34,787 nucleotides of DNA. Origin: Gemmatimonadaceae bacterium. Its GTDB lineage: Bacteria; Gemmatimonadota; Gemmatimonadetes; Gemmatimonadales; Gemmatimonadaceae. The notes beneath the pieces are model-generated. The model was not told the DNA's origin and ran no database searches. It was given only the letters and a program-made list of their open reading frames with translations. Positions 13,950-22,813 of this stretch are shown here, in pieces. Numbering within the stretch: the stretch's first letter is position 1; every line of letters starts with the position of its first letter. The translations under genes and the position numbers were made by a program. The stretch lies in contig JADGQS010000019.1 in NCBI GenBank assembly GCA_017881585.1, forward strand, positions 1-34,787, given 5' to 3'.

Positions 13950-15383
13950 ATGACCATCGATCGCCGAGGGTTCCTGAAAGTCGCCGGCCTGCAGGCCGGA
14001 CTGATCGCGGCCGGTGCGAAGTCGCTCGAGGCGGCGGCCGTCGAGGCCGTGCACACACCCGACGTCGCCGCTCCGGCGGTCAGCAAGGGGCGCGCGGCCT
14101 ATGATGTGGTGGTGATCGGCGCAGGCTGCTGGGGCGGATGGACCGCGCTGAATCTCCAGAAGAGCGGCGCGAAAGTTCTTCTCATCGACGAGTGGGGTCC
14201 CGGAAACGCGCGGTCCACCTCGGGGGACGAGACGCGCGGCGTGCGAAGTTCATACGGCGACCATGTCGCGCCGGCCGGCGAAGTGTGGGCCCGCTGGGCG
14301 CGACGGGCGATGACGAAGTGGCTCGAGTTCGACGCGACGTGGGGCAAGGAGATGCGGATCCAGCACTTCTACCCCTGCGGCGACCTGATCTTCCGCGCCG
14401 GACCCGAGCCGTTCACCACGCACACGCGCGAGAACTGGGACAAGCTGAAGATTCCGTACGAGGTGCTCCCGATCGAAGAAGTGCACTACCGCTGGCCCGT
14501 ATACAACCTGAAGGACATGAAGCTCGCGCTGTACGAGCCCGACGCCGGCGTGGTTCGCGCGCGCCGTTCGTGCGAGAGCGTCGCCGGCGTCTTCAAGTCG
14601 CTCGGCGGCAAGATGCTCCTCTCGCGCGCATGGCCCACGATGGCGGCGAACGGGAAGATGAAGCAGCTCCAGCTCTCGAACGGCGACCTGCTCGAAGCGC
14701 CGACGTTCGTGTTCGCACTCGGCCCGTGGTTCCCGAAGGTGTTCCCGGACCTCATGGGCAAGCGCATGCGCACGCCGATGGGCAACGTCGGCTACTTCGG
14801 CGCGCCGTCCGGCGACCAGCGCTTCACGTTCCCGAACCTGCCGACGTGGAACTATCCCGGAGTGACGGGCTGGCCCCAGCTCCCAGATGACAACAGCGGG
14901 TTCCGTGTGCGCACGGGCGGCGGAACGGAGACCGATCCCGACACGAGCAACCGCTGGCTCTCGGAAGAATCGACGAAGCGCCTGAAGGATTTCGTGGCGA
15001 ACAAGTTCCCTGCGCTCGCGCGAGCGCCACTCCTGCGCACACATTCCTGCCACTACGAGCTCGGCACAAGCCGCAATTTCATGGTGGACAAGCACCCGCA
15101 GATGGAAAACGTGTGGCTCGCGGGCTCGGGGCAGGCCGAAGGATTCAAGTTCGGCCCCGTGATCGGCGAGTACATCGCGAATCGCGTGCTCGGCCACGAT
15201 CAGGAACCCGAGCTCGCCGCGCAGTACAAGATTCCGACGCAGACGATCGCTGACGTTCCCGCGGGCGGGCGCGGCGGCCAGGGTGGAGGCCGCGGCCAAA
15301 CCGGACAGCCAACGCCCGCCCCTGCACGGCCGCCGGTGCCCAAGCCGCCGCTCGACGGCGAGCTCGACGCGGAGGTCGCATGA
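13950..15383 (+). CDS. Tat-exported FAD-dependent oxidoreductase, sarcosine-oxidase-like
   Basis: A 477-aa protein with Tat signal TIDRRGFLKVAGLQAGLIAA. The FAD-binding Rossmann motif is VVIGAGCWGGWTA with a distal acidic LIDE. Motif GDETRGVRSSYG matches the DAO/monomeric sarcosine oxidase family, and the C-terminal motif GSGQAEGFKFGPVIGEYIAN is also typical. Cys367 (THSCHYELG) aligns with the cysteine that binds FAD covalently in monomeric sarcosine oxidase, so a covalent flavin is likely. The family oxidises N-methyl or other secondary amino acids. Tat export with a cytochrome c encoded just upstream suggests a dehydrogenase rather than an oxidase. The last 45 residues are a Gly/Pro-rich tail. 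Its stop overlaps the M28 gene start by 4 bp (ATGA). Confidence 0.88.
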   Translation: MTIDRRGFLKVAGLQAGLIAAGAKSLEAAAVEAVHTPDVAAPAVSKGRAAYDVVVIGAGCWGGWTALNLQKSGAKVLLIDEWGPGNARSTSGDETRGVRSSYGDHVAPAGEVWARWARRAMTKWLEFDATWGKEMRIQHFYPCGDLIFRAGPEPFTTHTRENWDKLKIPYEVLPIEEVHYRWPVYNLKDMKLALYEPDAGVVRARRSCESVAGVFKSLGGKMLLSRAWPTMAANGKMKQLQLSNGDLLEAPTFVFALGPWFPKVFPDLMGKRMRTPMGNVGYFGAPSGDQRFTFPNLPTWNYPGVTGWPQLPDDNSGFRVRTGGGTETDPDTSNRWLSEESTKRLKDFVANKFPALARAPLLRTHSCHYELGTSRNFMVDKHPQMENVWLAGSGQAEGFKFGPVIGEYIANRVLGHDQEPELAAQYKIPTQTIADVPAGGRGGQGGGRGQTGQPTPAPARPPVPKPPLDGELDAEVA

Positions 15384-17044
15384 TGCGCCGCGGCGCCATC
15401 GTCGCCGCGGTCACGCTGTTCGCCGTCGCCTGCACGCCGCCGCCGAAGCCGAATCCGTTCGGAAACTTTCTGAAGAACCGGCCGGAGCCGACAGACTCCG
15501 CGATCACCGAGAAAGATCTCAAGACGCGGATGTACGTCTTCGCCGACGACTCGATGATGGGCCGTCAAGCCGGCCGCGAAGGCAACACGAAAGCAACGGC
15601 CTACATTGCGCGCGAGCTCGGGAGGCTCGGCGTGACGCCCGCGGGTGACAACGGCACGTACTTCCAGAATATGCCATGGATGGCGCGCCGCTATGCGGCG
15701 ACGTCGACACTCACGGTTGGCAGCCGCACGCTTCGCTGGCTCACCGACTGGGCAGCGGTGCCGGGCGCGACTCCGGCGAAGGGATTCGACGGCGTGCGCG
15801 CGATATATGGCGGCGCCGCCGGCGACACATCGAAGCAGATCACCGCGCAGCAGGCGCAGGGAAAGTTCGTCATCCTCACCACCGGCACGCCGGTCGCCGG
15901 TGGCGCCGCGGCGCAGGCGGCGCGCCTCGGCGGCGCTGCCGCGGTCGCGGTGGTCGACCTGCAGACGCTGAGCGCGAATTCGCGTGCGCTGTACGTGAAT
16001 CCGCCCGCCGCGCTGGTGGATCCGGCGGCGCCGGCCGTCGCGCCGTCCGCGTCGATTCGTCTCACGCAAGAAGCGGCGGCGGCGATTCTCGGCGCGTCGG
16101 TGGATGGGATGAGAGCGGGAACGGCGGGCGGCACGGTCGGCGCGAAGCTCGATCTCGCCGAGGCGCCGGTGCCGCAGTACGGGCGCAACGTGATCGGCGT
16201 CATCAAGGGAAGCGATCCGAAATTCGCGGGCGAGTACGTCGCGATCGGCGCGCACAGCGATCACGTCGGATACAACGCCGCGCCGGTTGAGCACGACTCC
16301 GCGCACGCCGTGCAGAGCGCGCTCCTCAAGATGCAGATCCAGGGCGCCGAGCTGAGACCGCTCACGCCGGCGCAAATCGCATCGGTGAAGATCAATCTCG
16401 ACAGCATGCGCAAGCTGGAGAAGCCGCGCATGGACTCGATATTCAACGGCGCGGACGACGACGGCTCGGGAACGGTCGCGGTGCTGGAGATCGCCGAGGC
16501 GATCGCGATGAGCCCCGACAAGCCGCGCCGTTCAATCCTGTTCGTCTGGCACACCGCGGAAGAGCGGGGGCTGCTCGGATCCAAGTGGTTCACGGATCAC
16601 CCCACCGTGCCGCGCGACTCGATCGTCACGCAAATCAACATCGACCAGATCGGGCGCGGCCGCGCCGATGAGATTCCGGGCGGTGGTTCCGACTATCTCG
16701 CGGTAGTCGGATCGTTCCGGCTCTCGACCGAACTCGGACGCGAAGTCGTGAAAGTGAACCTGAGGCAGCCCAGTCCGTTCCGCATCGACTACCGGCTCGA
16801 CGATCCCATCTCGTGGCCGGGATACAACAACATTTACGGACGCAGCGATCACTACAACTACGCGCGCTACGGCATCCCGATCGCGTTCTTCTCGACGGGA
16901 CTGCACCAGGACTACCATCGCGTGACGGACGAGCCGCAGTACATCGACTTCCCGCATCTCACGAACATCACGCGCTACCTGCACGACCTCCTGCTCGACG
17001 TGGCCAACCTCGACAAGCGGCCGTTGGTCGACAAGAAGCCGTAG
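15380..17044 (+). CDS. M28-family zinc aminopeptidase lipoprotein
   Basis: A 554-aa lipoprotein (signal MMRRGAIVAAVTLFAVAC, lipobox FAVAC). It is an M28 peptidase with a PA-like insert at about residues 130-260. Expected zinc ligands and catalytic residues: His292 (GAHSDHVG), Asp359 (NGADDDGSG), catalytic Glu394 with Glu395 (HTAEERGLLG), Asp422 (NIDQIGRG) and His509 (GLHQDYHRVTDE). The family removes N-terminal residues from peptides. The ATG overlaps the flavoenzyme stop, showing translational coupling, so the peptidase probably supplies amino acids or N-modified amino acids to the flavoenzyme in the periplasm. That substrate link is inference. Confidence 0.92.
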   Translation: MMRRGAIVAAVTLFAVACTPPPKPNPFGNFLKNRPEPTDSAITEKDLKTRMYVFADDSMMGRQAGREGNTKATAYIARELGRLGVTPAGDNGTYFQNMPWMARRYAATSTLTVGSRTLRWLTDWAAVPGATPAKGFDGVRAIYGGAAGDTSKQITAQQAQGKFVILTTGTPVAGGAAAQAARLGGAAAVAVVDLQTLSANSRALYVNPPAALVDPAAPAVAPSASIRLTQEAAAAILGASVDGMRAGTAGGTVGAKLDLAEAPVPQYGRNVIGVIKGSDPKFAGEYVAIGAHSDHVGYNAAPVEHDSAHAVQSALLKMQIQGAELRPLTPAQIASVKINLDSMRKLEKPRMDSIFNGADDDGSGTVAVLEIAEAIAMSPDKPRRSILFVWHTAEERGLLGSKWFTDHPTVPRDSIVTQINIDQIGRGRADEIPGGGSDYLAVVGSFRLSTELGREVVKVNLRQPSPFRIDYRLDDPISWPGYNNIYGRSDHYNYARYGIPIAFFSTGLHQDYHRVTDEPQYIDFPHLTNITRYLHDLLLDVANLDKRPLVDKKP

Positions 17045-17106
17045 AAAATGCCGCCTCGGACGATTTGACTTAGGCGACCGGTTTTGTTGCATTCTGCCGA
17101 CATTCC

Positions 17107-17150
17107 CGCAGGCTACCTGATGGTTTGGCCCCAACGCCTGGATGCCTGCG
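17107..17150 (+). promoter_or_regulatory. Hairpin in the long leader of the pilin gene
   Basis: CGCAGGC (17107-17113) pairs perfectly with GCCTGCG (17144-17150) around a 30-base loop, within the 252-bp region between the M28 and pilin genes. A weak promoter-like pair precedes it: TTGACT at 17065-17070 and TGCATT at 17088-17093 (17-bp spacing, -10 only 3/6). The conserved blocks of the GEMM c-di-GMP riboswitch are not found. It may be an M28 terminator or a leader structure. Confidence 0.3.
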
Positions 17151-17296
17151 AGCCTCTAACTCATTCAACGGATGCGACTAAGCGAATCGTGAGACAGTCG
17201 GCAAGCGACTTGCACTTCCCTCGGGTGCTGACCGGCGATCCACCCCGCACGTCCGCTATCCACTACCCTGCCTACGTCGCTTCAGGAGACACGCCG

Positions 17297-17671
17297 ATGC
17301 CGCGCCTCAAGAAGGGGTTCACGCTGATCGAACTGCTGATAGTCGTGGTGATCATCGGCATTCTGGCGGCGATCGCGATTCCAAAGTTCGCGAACACGAA
17401 GGAGAAGGCGTACGTCGTCTCGATGAAGTCGGACCTGCACAACCTGATTACGGCACAGGAAGCGTACTTCGCGGACAACAACAACCTGTATGCACAAAGC
17501 ACAACGAACCTCGGCACAAATTACAAGGCCTCGTCGGGCATCACCGTCACGCTCAGCAACGTGACCGTCTCGGGCTGGTCGGCGATCGCGACGAGCTTGA
17601 ATACAGCGAAAACGTGCCAAGTAACCCTGAGCTCGATGTCGACGGCTGACGGCACGCCGATCTGCCAGTAG
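17297..17671 (+). CDS. Type IV pilin major-subunit-like prepilin
   Basis: A 124-aa prepilin. A short basic leader (MPRLKKG) precedes the prepilin peptidase site G/FTLIELL, with Glu5 of the mature protein present. The hydrophobic helix LLIVVVIIGILAAIAIPKF follows, then an amphipathic alpha-1C segment and a small globular domain. Cys residues in KTCQVTLS and TPICQ likely form the C-terminal D-region disulfide. Size and layout fit a PilA-type major or minor pilin. ATG at 17297 follows a CAGGAG ribosome site. No other pil genes lie in the window. It is convergent with the diguanylate cyclase gene, with only 6 bp between stops. Confidence 0.92.
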   Translation: MPRLKKGFTLIELLIVVVIIGILAAIAIPKFANTKEKAYVVSMKSDLHNLITAQEAYFADNNNLYAQSTTNLGTNYKASSGITVTLSNVTVSGWSAIATSLNTAKTCQVTLSSMSTADGTPICQ

Positions 17672-17677
17672 GCGCTC

Positions 17678-18805
17678 CTAGCCGACGGAGACGACGGCGT
17701 CGCGGCCCGCGCGCTTTCCCACGAGCAGGCGGTCGTCGGCGACCTGCAGCAGTTTCAGGATGCCGGGCCCGTCGTCGGGCCACGCGGCGATGCCTGCGGA
17801 AAACGTGATCTGCACCGTCGCGCCGCTCGGGAGCGTCACGCTCGTCTCGCGCAACGTCTCGCGAATGGACTCGAGCTTGATGCGCGCGTCGTCGAGCGAG
17901 GTCTCCGTCAGCAGCACGGCGAACTCCTCGCCGCCGAGCCGCGACACGAGATCGCTCGCGCGCATCGTGCTGCGCAGGACCGTCGCGAACTTTCGCAGCA
18001 CCTGGTCGCCCGCCGCGTGTCCGTGCGCGTCGTTCACAGCCTTGAAATAGTCGATGTCGATCATCACGATCGCGGAGGGGCGGCCCGAGCGCGCGCTCCG
18101 CACGAGTTCCTCGTGCGCGCGCTCGTGGAAGTACCCGCGGTTCGCGAGCATCGTGAGCGGGTCGCGAATCCCCGACAGCCGGAGTACCTGCGCGCGGTCG
18201 ACGATGACGGCGGCGAGCGCGGTCGCGGTGAGCAGGATGATCGAGTACTCCATCTGCGAGCGCAAACCGGATCCGAGGATGCGAAGGCCCTGCGGGTCGA
18301 ACACGTGGCCGGTGGCGTTCGCCCACGCGATGAGCCCGAGATACTCCGCGACCGCGATCAGGCCCGCGATGCGCACGAGGCGGCCGTCGTAGCGCAGCGC
18401 GCTCACCGTGATCGCGAGCGCGTACAGCGTGAACGTGATGCGGCTGTTCAGCGCCGACTCCGCGTCGCCGCCGAGGAGGAGCAGCAGCTGATACAGTGTC
18501 ACGAGCGAGACGTCGAGCAGGATGGACGAGAGCCCCAGACCGGTGCCGCCCTCGCCGCGTTGAGCGCGACGCAGGATCGGGAACCCGACGCCGGTCGCCA
18601 CCAGCGCGAGCGCGACGCCGACCGGCCCTTGAAGGGTCGTAGGCATCCGGATCCAGGTGATGATCCCGGGCAGCGCGAGCAGGGCCGCGACGAACAGCCG
18701 GCCCTTCGCGATCACGATCTCGCCCGCGTGGCCGGCGTCCGCGAGTTCGGGTACCTGCTCGGGCCAGAGTATCCGGCGAACCTGCCTGGCGAGACGGGCG
18801 ATCAC
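17678..18805 (-). CDS. Membrane diguanylate cyclase (GGDEF) with I-site
   Basis: A 375-aa protein. The N-terminal half (about residues 35-205) has about six hydrophobic segments forming a membrane sensor of no recognised family. The C-terminal GGDEF domain has active-site GGEEF at 291-295, substrate motif DIDYFKAVNDAHGHAAGD, and an RxxD inhibitory I-site (RASD, 282-285) five residues before it. It should make c-di-GMP from two GTP with product feedback. GTG start at 18805 is preceded by a GGAG ribosome site. It begins 13 bp after the cytochrome/toroid gene, so it probably ends an operon with that gene and the amidase. Convergent with the pilin gene. Confidence 0.93.
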   Translation of the reverse strand: MIARLARQVRRILWPEQVPELADAGHAGEIVIAKGRLFVAALLALPGIITWIRMPTTLQGPVGVALALVATGVGFPILRRAQRGEGGTGLGLSSILLDVSLVTLYQLLLLLGGDAESALNSRITFTLYALAITVSALRYDGRLVRIAGLIAVAEYLGLIAWANATGHVFDPQGLRILGSGLRSQMEYSIILLTATALAAVIVDRAQVLRLSGIRDPLTMLANRGYFHERAHEELVRSARSGRPSAIVMIDIDYFKAVNDAHGHAAGDQVLRKFATVLRSTMRASDLVSRLGGEEFAVLLTETSLDDARIKLESIRETLRETSVTLPSGATVQITFSAGIAAWPDDGPGILKLLQVADDRLLVGKRAGRDAVVSVG

Positions 18806-18818
18806 GTCGGGCTCTCCA

Positions 18819-19931
18819 CTAGTACGTGCGCTTCAGCGCCAGGACGGCGTAAGCCGTCGCCGCGTCGCTCATGAAACGGCCGATGTCCGTCGCGAGGTCT
18901 CGCTGCTTGTTCAGCGACCAAGCAAGCCAGCGCCCCTCGGCAGCGTCCTGATTCTTCACGAGCCAGTCGAGCGCCCGCCGCAATTGCGGCTGGTCGCGCG
19001 GCACGCCGGCCTTCTCCAGTGCGAAGGAGATGAGACCGGTCGCGTACCCGTCGCTTCGGGTCTCCAGCGCCGTGCTGTCGGCCCGTTTCCATTCGCCGAC
19101 GAACGCCGAGAGGCTGAATCCTCCGTCCGGTCGCTGTTTCGCGAGCGCCGCGGCGATGATGGACTGCTGCTGCGCCGGCGTGAGGATTCCCGGCACCTCG
19201 GCCGACGCCCAGAGCAGGACCACGCGGTCGATCAGGAACTGCCGCTCCTGTTCGCGTGCGAAATAGTCGCGCAGCAGCCGCAGGCCCGGCTGAATCTCCG
19301 GAGCCGAGCGATAGCCGCCCGGCGCGGTCCCCACGGCGATCGCGGCGAGCGTCGTGCCATAGAACTGCGAGTCGCCCTCCCACGGCGCGTTGTGAAACTG
19401 GAGCCACGGCCAGGCACCGCGATCCGTGCCCGTCGTGACCTGCTGCGCCCACATGTTGTCGAGCGCAAGCCGGGCATCTCGGCTCATCGTTCCCTCACGC
19501 GCGTCGTACGACGTGAGGATGAGCGCGTTGAGCACCGACTCGGTGCCGCGCGACTCGAGCGTCTTGGGAACGCCGCGCTTCGCGTCGGGATAGAAGGGCT
19601 CGACCACTCCCCACATGCGGACGCGCTTCGCGACGTTGTCGAGCAGCCGCCACTCGAGCTGCGTTCGCGCGTGCCCCTCGAGCGCCGTGCGCAGGGCGGG
19701 TCGGGCCATCGCGTAGGGCATCGCGGTATGACAGGATACGCAGAACGTGTCATGATCGCGCTGCGAGGTGGACCAGGTCATCCACCAGCCGATGCGCGCG
19801 TCGAGATACGTGGCCGCACCTTTCTCGCTCCAGCGCGCGGAGTCCGGGGCCGACCGCCCGGGAACCTGCGCGTGAAGTGGCACCGCGCAAACCGCGATCA
19901 GCAGAGCGGAACGCACGGTCGGCGATCTCAT
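18819..19931 (-). CDS. Monoheme cytochrome fused to alpha/alpha-toroid (cyclase-like) domain
   Basis: A 370-aa protein with signal peptide [22 protein letters not shown]. One c-type heme site CVSCH lies at residues 64-68 ([20 protein letters not shown]). The rest is helical with repeats resembling squalene-hopene-cyclase/prenyltransferase alpha-toroids ([40 protein letters not shown]). The acidic DxDD motif of cyclases is not visible, so terpene cyclisation is unlikely. It may be a periplasmic redox or binding protein. The ATG overlaps the upstream amidase stop (ATGA, 4 bp), so the two are translationally coupled. The family is not one with a known function; domain reading is moderate confidence, gene reality high. 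Confidence 0.8.
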   Translation of the reverse strand: MRSPTVRSALLIAVCAVPLHAQVPGRSAPDSARWSEKGAATYLDARIGWWMTWSTSQRDHDTFCVSCHTAMPYAMARPALRTALEGHARTQLEWRLLDNVAKRVRMWGVVEPFYPDAKRGVPKTLESRGTESVLNALILTSYDAREGTMSRDARLALDNMWAQQVTTGTDRGAWPWLQFHNAPWEGDSQFYGTTLAAIAVGTAPGGYRSAPEIQPGLRLLRDYFAREQERQFLIDRVVLLWASAEVPGILTPAQQQSIIAAALAKQRPDGGFSLSAFVGEWKRADSTALETRSDGYATGLISFALEKAGVPRDQPQLRRALDWLVKNQDAAEGRWLAWSLNKQRDLATDIGRFMSDAATAYAVLALKRTY

Positions 19932-21724
19932 TTGAAGCCGGCGGGATTCTCCGCGGAGACACCAAACGCCCGTTCGAGCGCGATTCCGGCGCGAGCGAGC
20001 GTTCCCTCGTCGAACAGGCGCCCCACCAACGTCACGCCGTGCGGGACTCTGCGCGGCGGCGAGAACTTCGGGACGGGGTGCGCGGGGTCCGGCGCCCAGT
20101 CGCTGCGCGCTTCCGCGACCTGAACGAAGCCGGCGCGCAGCGTGAGCGACGGATGGCCGGTGAAGTTGGAAATGACGAGCATCTCGTCGCGCAGAGAGGG
20201 CACGAGCAGGAAGTCCACCTGCGAAAGTATGCGGGCCATCTCGAGCGCAACTTTGCGGCGCAGGCGGTCAGCCTGCACGAAGTCGACAGCCGAGAGGAAG
20301 CGCGCCTGCCGGAACAGGTTGGGCCACGCGTCGGCGACCTGAACCTTGAGTTCGTTCGCGCGACCACTGAGCGTGAGTTCCTCGAACGCCGCGGCGGCCT
20401 CGGCAAAAAGAATGATGTTCAGCGAATCGTACGGCAGATCGGGAAGCGTGACCTCGACCGCGCTCATGCCGAGTTTGCGAGCAGTCTCGAGGGCGGCTCG
20501 ATCCACGTCGGTCGCCGGATTCTCCTTCATCCACGCGGGGAAGAACCCGACACGAAGTCCCTTCACCGATGCGCCGGCGTCGAAGTCGATGGCGGCCGGA
20601 ACGGTGGCGAGGTCGCCCGCATCGGGGCCGGAAATCGCGTGCAGAACGAGCATCGTGTCCTCGACGCTGCGCGCCATCGGCCCGAGCTTGTCGCACGTCC
20701 AGCAGAGCGTCATCGCGCCCGTGCGTGGCACGCGGCCGAACGTGGGACGCAGGCCGGTGACGCCGCAGCGCATCGACGGGCTGATGATGCTGCCGCCCGT
20801 CTCGCTTCCGATCGCGAAACCCACCAGTCCGGCTGCGGTCGCCGCACCCGGGCCCGCGCTCGAGCCCGATGAGCCCTCCTCGATGAGCCACGGGTTCATC
20901 GTCTGTCCGCCGAACCAGATGTCGTTGAGCGCGAGCGCGCCGAGGCTCAACTTCGCGACGAGCACCGCGCCGGCATCGTTGAGGCGTTTCGTGACCGCGG
21001 CATCGACCGCGGGCACACGATTCCGAAACGGTTCGGCGCCGTACGTCGTCGGGATCCCGGCGGTATCGAGAAGATCCTTCGCGCCCCATGGGATGCCGTG
21101 CAGCGGGCCACGATACTTGCCTGCCGCAATTTCGGCGTCGGCCTTCTTCGCCTGCGCCAGCGCGGATTCTCGCGTGAGCGTGATGACGCAGCGCAGCTTC
21201 GGGTCGAATCGTGCAAGACGATCGAGGTAGATCTTCGTGAGGCGTTCCGAGCCGAGCTTCTTCGTCTCGATCCACCGGGAGAGCCGCGTCACCGGAGCGA
21301 AGGCGATCTCGTCGTCGCTCGAGGGAAGCGGCCCCGGATCGGTCCTGGAACGACTGAAGTTCTCGTGCACGCCGGCGGCCCGCTCGCCGGTTCCCAGCGG
21401 AATCCAGCGCGTCGCGGGTGCGAGCTCCGGTTCGAGGGTGACCTTTCGCGGGCCCGTGCGGCGCTCGTAGAGAGCCGCCATGGACGCGCGCCAGCTCTTC
21501 GCCGTCATCTCGCGCTCGGCGCGGCTCATCTCGACCTGCACGAGTTTCTCAGCCTCCACGAACGTCGAGACGGACACCTCCGGGCCGACGATCGGAGCGG
21601 CGCCGAATGTCGGCGGCGCCCCGGGAGGCACGGATGCCGGTTTCTGGTCTTCGACGCGGCAGGCGGCGACCGCACCCAGCAGGCCGAGCGGGGCCTGCAG
21701 CAGGAACTGTCTTCTGGAGTTCAC
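19928..21724 (-). CDS. Tat-exported lipoprotein amidase (amidase signature family)
   Basis: A 598-aa protein. The N-terminus [17 protein letters not shown] combines a twin-arginine motif with lipobox AVAAC, so it is probably a Tat-exported lipoprotein. A roughly 140-residue N-terminal extension precedes the amidase signature core. Catalytic triad by family pattern: Lys216 (GAKDLLD), cis-Ser288 ([13 protein letters not shown]) and nucleophile Ser312 (GSETGGS); the 24-residue Ser-Ser spacing matches the family. These enzymes hydrolyse amide bonds; substrate unknown. The stop overlaps the start of the cytochrome/toroid gene. Preceded by the 12-bp tandem array. Confidence 0.93.
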   Translation of the reverse strand: MNSRRQFLLQAPLGLLGAVAACRVEDQKPASVPPGAPPTFGAAPIVGPEVSVSTFVEAEKLVQVEMSRAEREMTAKSWRASMAALYERRTGPRKVTLEPELAPATRWIPLGTGERAAGVHENFSRSRTDPGPLPSSDDEIAFAPVTRLSRWIETKKLGSERLTKIYLDRLARFDPKLRCVITLTRESALAQAKKADAEIAAGKYRGPLHGIPWGAKDLLDTAGIPTTYGAEPFRNRVPAVDAAVTKRLNDAGAVLVAKLSLGALALNDIWFGGQTMNPWLIEEGSSGSSAGPGAATAAGLVGFAIGSETGGSIISPSMRCGVTGLRPTFGRVPRTGAMTLCWTCDKLGPMARSVEDTMLVLHAISGPDAGDLATVPAAIDFDAGASVKGLRVGFFPAWMKENPATDVDRAALETARKLGMSAVEVTLPDLPYDSLNIILFAEAAAAFEELTLSGRANELKVQVADAWPNLFRQARFLSAVDFVQADRLRRKVALEMARILSQVDFLLVPSLRDEMLVISNFTGHPSLTLRAGFVQVAEARSDWAPDPAHPVPKFSPPRRVPHGVTLVGRLFDEGTLARAGIALERAFGVSAENPAGFK

Positions 21725-21840
21725 GTTTTCCTGCCTGTGTGGCGAACGAGAGCGGAAAGCACGGCGTCCTCCGGTGAGGGATCGGTCAGGAGAATGTACG
21801 CCTCGACTGCCCGACCCGACACCACACCACCAATTCGCGG

Positions 21841-21920
21841 CGACCGCTACCCCGACCGCTACGCCGACCGCTACGCCGACCGCTACGCCGACCGCTACCC
21901 CGACCGCTACGCCGTCCGCT
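21841..21920. repeat. 12-bp tandem repeat array
   Basis: Six full copies of CGACCGCTAC[C/G]C plus a partial copy, perfectly periodic from 21841. The unit varies only at base 11 (G in four copies, C in two). The array lies between the amidase and response-regulator genes and overlaps the last codons of the response regulator, whose TAG stop (21907-21909, minus) lies inside a repeat unit. Confidence 0.95.
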
Positions 21921-22596
21921 CCTTGTGCGAATAGGCGGCGATCTGCAACCGCGTGTGCAACGCCAGCTTCTCCATGACGTTGCGAACGTGACTCTTCACC
22001 GTATGCGTGGCGATGTTGAGCCGCTTGGCGATCTCCTTGTTGCTGAGGCCTTCGCCGATGAGTTCGATCACCTCGGCTTCGCGTCGCGTCATGCGCACGT
22101 CCTCGAGCAAGCGCTCGCGGCCCCGTCCATCAGCCTGCTTCGCGATCTGGGTGAAGAGCGATTCCGCCAGGCGAGGCGGCAACACCTTGGCGCCCGAGGC
22201 CACCGATCGAATCGTCACGACGAACTCCTCGAAGCTGGCATCCTTGAGCACGAAGCCGGATACCCCTGCGTTCACGAACTCCGCGACATCCTCGTTCACC
22301 GGGATGAGATCCATCACGATGACCTTCGCGCCCGGAGTCTGCTTCATGACTGAAACGGCCACGCTGAGGCTGTCAGACTCGCCCAGCCCCGCATCGAGCA
22401 GGACCACGTGCGGATTCGTCTCGGCCAGCGCGGTCGTATAAGCGACGGACGATCCGACCACTCGCACATCGGGGAGTCGGTCGAGCATCGCCGCCAGGGC
22501 TTCGCACACCAGGCGATTGTCCTCGATTATGGCGACCGCTATCGGTTTGCTCGGAGGCACGTTTTGTGGGTGTGAGTCGTACACATGAACGACCAC
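21907..22596 (-). CDS. NarL/FixJ-type response regulator
   Basis: A 229-aa protein. The receiver domain (residues about 18-135) has acidic pair Glu25/Asp26 (AIIEDN), phosphoacceptor Asp68 (VVLLDAGLGE) and Lys in GFVLKDAS. A LuxR-type helix-turn-helix follows at about 165-225 (RMTRREAEVIELIGEGLSNK, HTVKSHVRNVMEKL). It is a DNA-binding transcription regulator. GTG start at 22596; later in-frame GTG codons are possible and no strong ribosome site is seen. A PAS histidine kinase lies divergently 217 bp away and may be the partner, although that kinase has its own receiver protein. The C-terminus (HKERTA) is encoded by the start of the tandem array. Confidence 0.92.
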   Translation of the reverse strand: MVVHVYDSHPQNVPPSKPIAVAIIEDNRLVCEALAAMLDRLPDVRVVGSSVAYTTALAETNPHVVLLDAGLGESDSLSVAVSVMKQTPGAKVIVMDLIPVNEDVAEFVNAGVSGFVLKDASFEEFVVTIRSVASGAKVLPPRLAESLFTQIAKQADGRGRERLLEDVRMTRREAEVIELIGEGLSNKEIAKRLNIATHTVKSHVRNVMEKLALHTRLQIAAYSHKERTA

Positions 22597-22607
22597 TGCT
22601 CAAAGAA

Positions 22608-22669
22608 ATGTTGCCGTTGCGCTCGACATCGGCAACCCATGTTGCCGTTGCGCTCGACACCGGCAACCC
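22608..22669. repeat. Two tandem 31-bp repeats with internal dyad
   Basis: Copies at 22608-22638 and 22639-22669 differ at one base. Each contains GTTGCCG, a 13-base spacer and CGGCAAC, a 7-bp palindrome. They lie in the divergent gap, 12 bp upstream of the response regulator start and about 145 bp upstream of the kinase start. Paired dyads at this place look like operator sites or small leader hairpins for the regulator gene. Confidence 0.85.
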
Positions 22670-22813
22670 GACGATTGCGGCACATGAAGGCTAGCACCTT
22701 TGGGCGATACCCCGCACCGCCTCGATGGAGTAATCTGCGCGAGTAGCCGATCGTCCCTTGCAGCGACCGGCGGAGTGGGTTCGCATCAGCCCCACGCACG
22801 AGGAGAGGCTGCG

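Noticed and set aside
17045-17296. c-di-GMP (GEMM) riboswitch before the pilin gene
   Set aside because: The conserved CACGCA, GGGCAAACC and ACGCAAAG blocks are not present.
21794-21934. 46-codon plus-strand ORF encoding D-R-Y-A/P repeats
   Set aside because: The protein repeat only reflects the 12-bp DNA array; the AGGAG is one base from the ATG and the 3' end is antisense to the response regulator.
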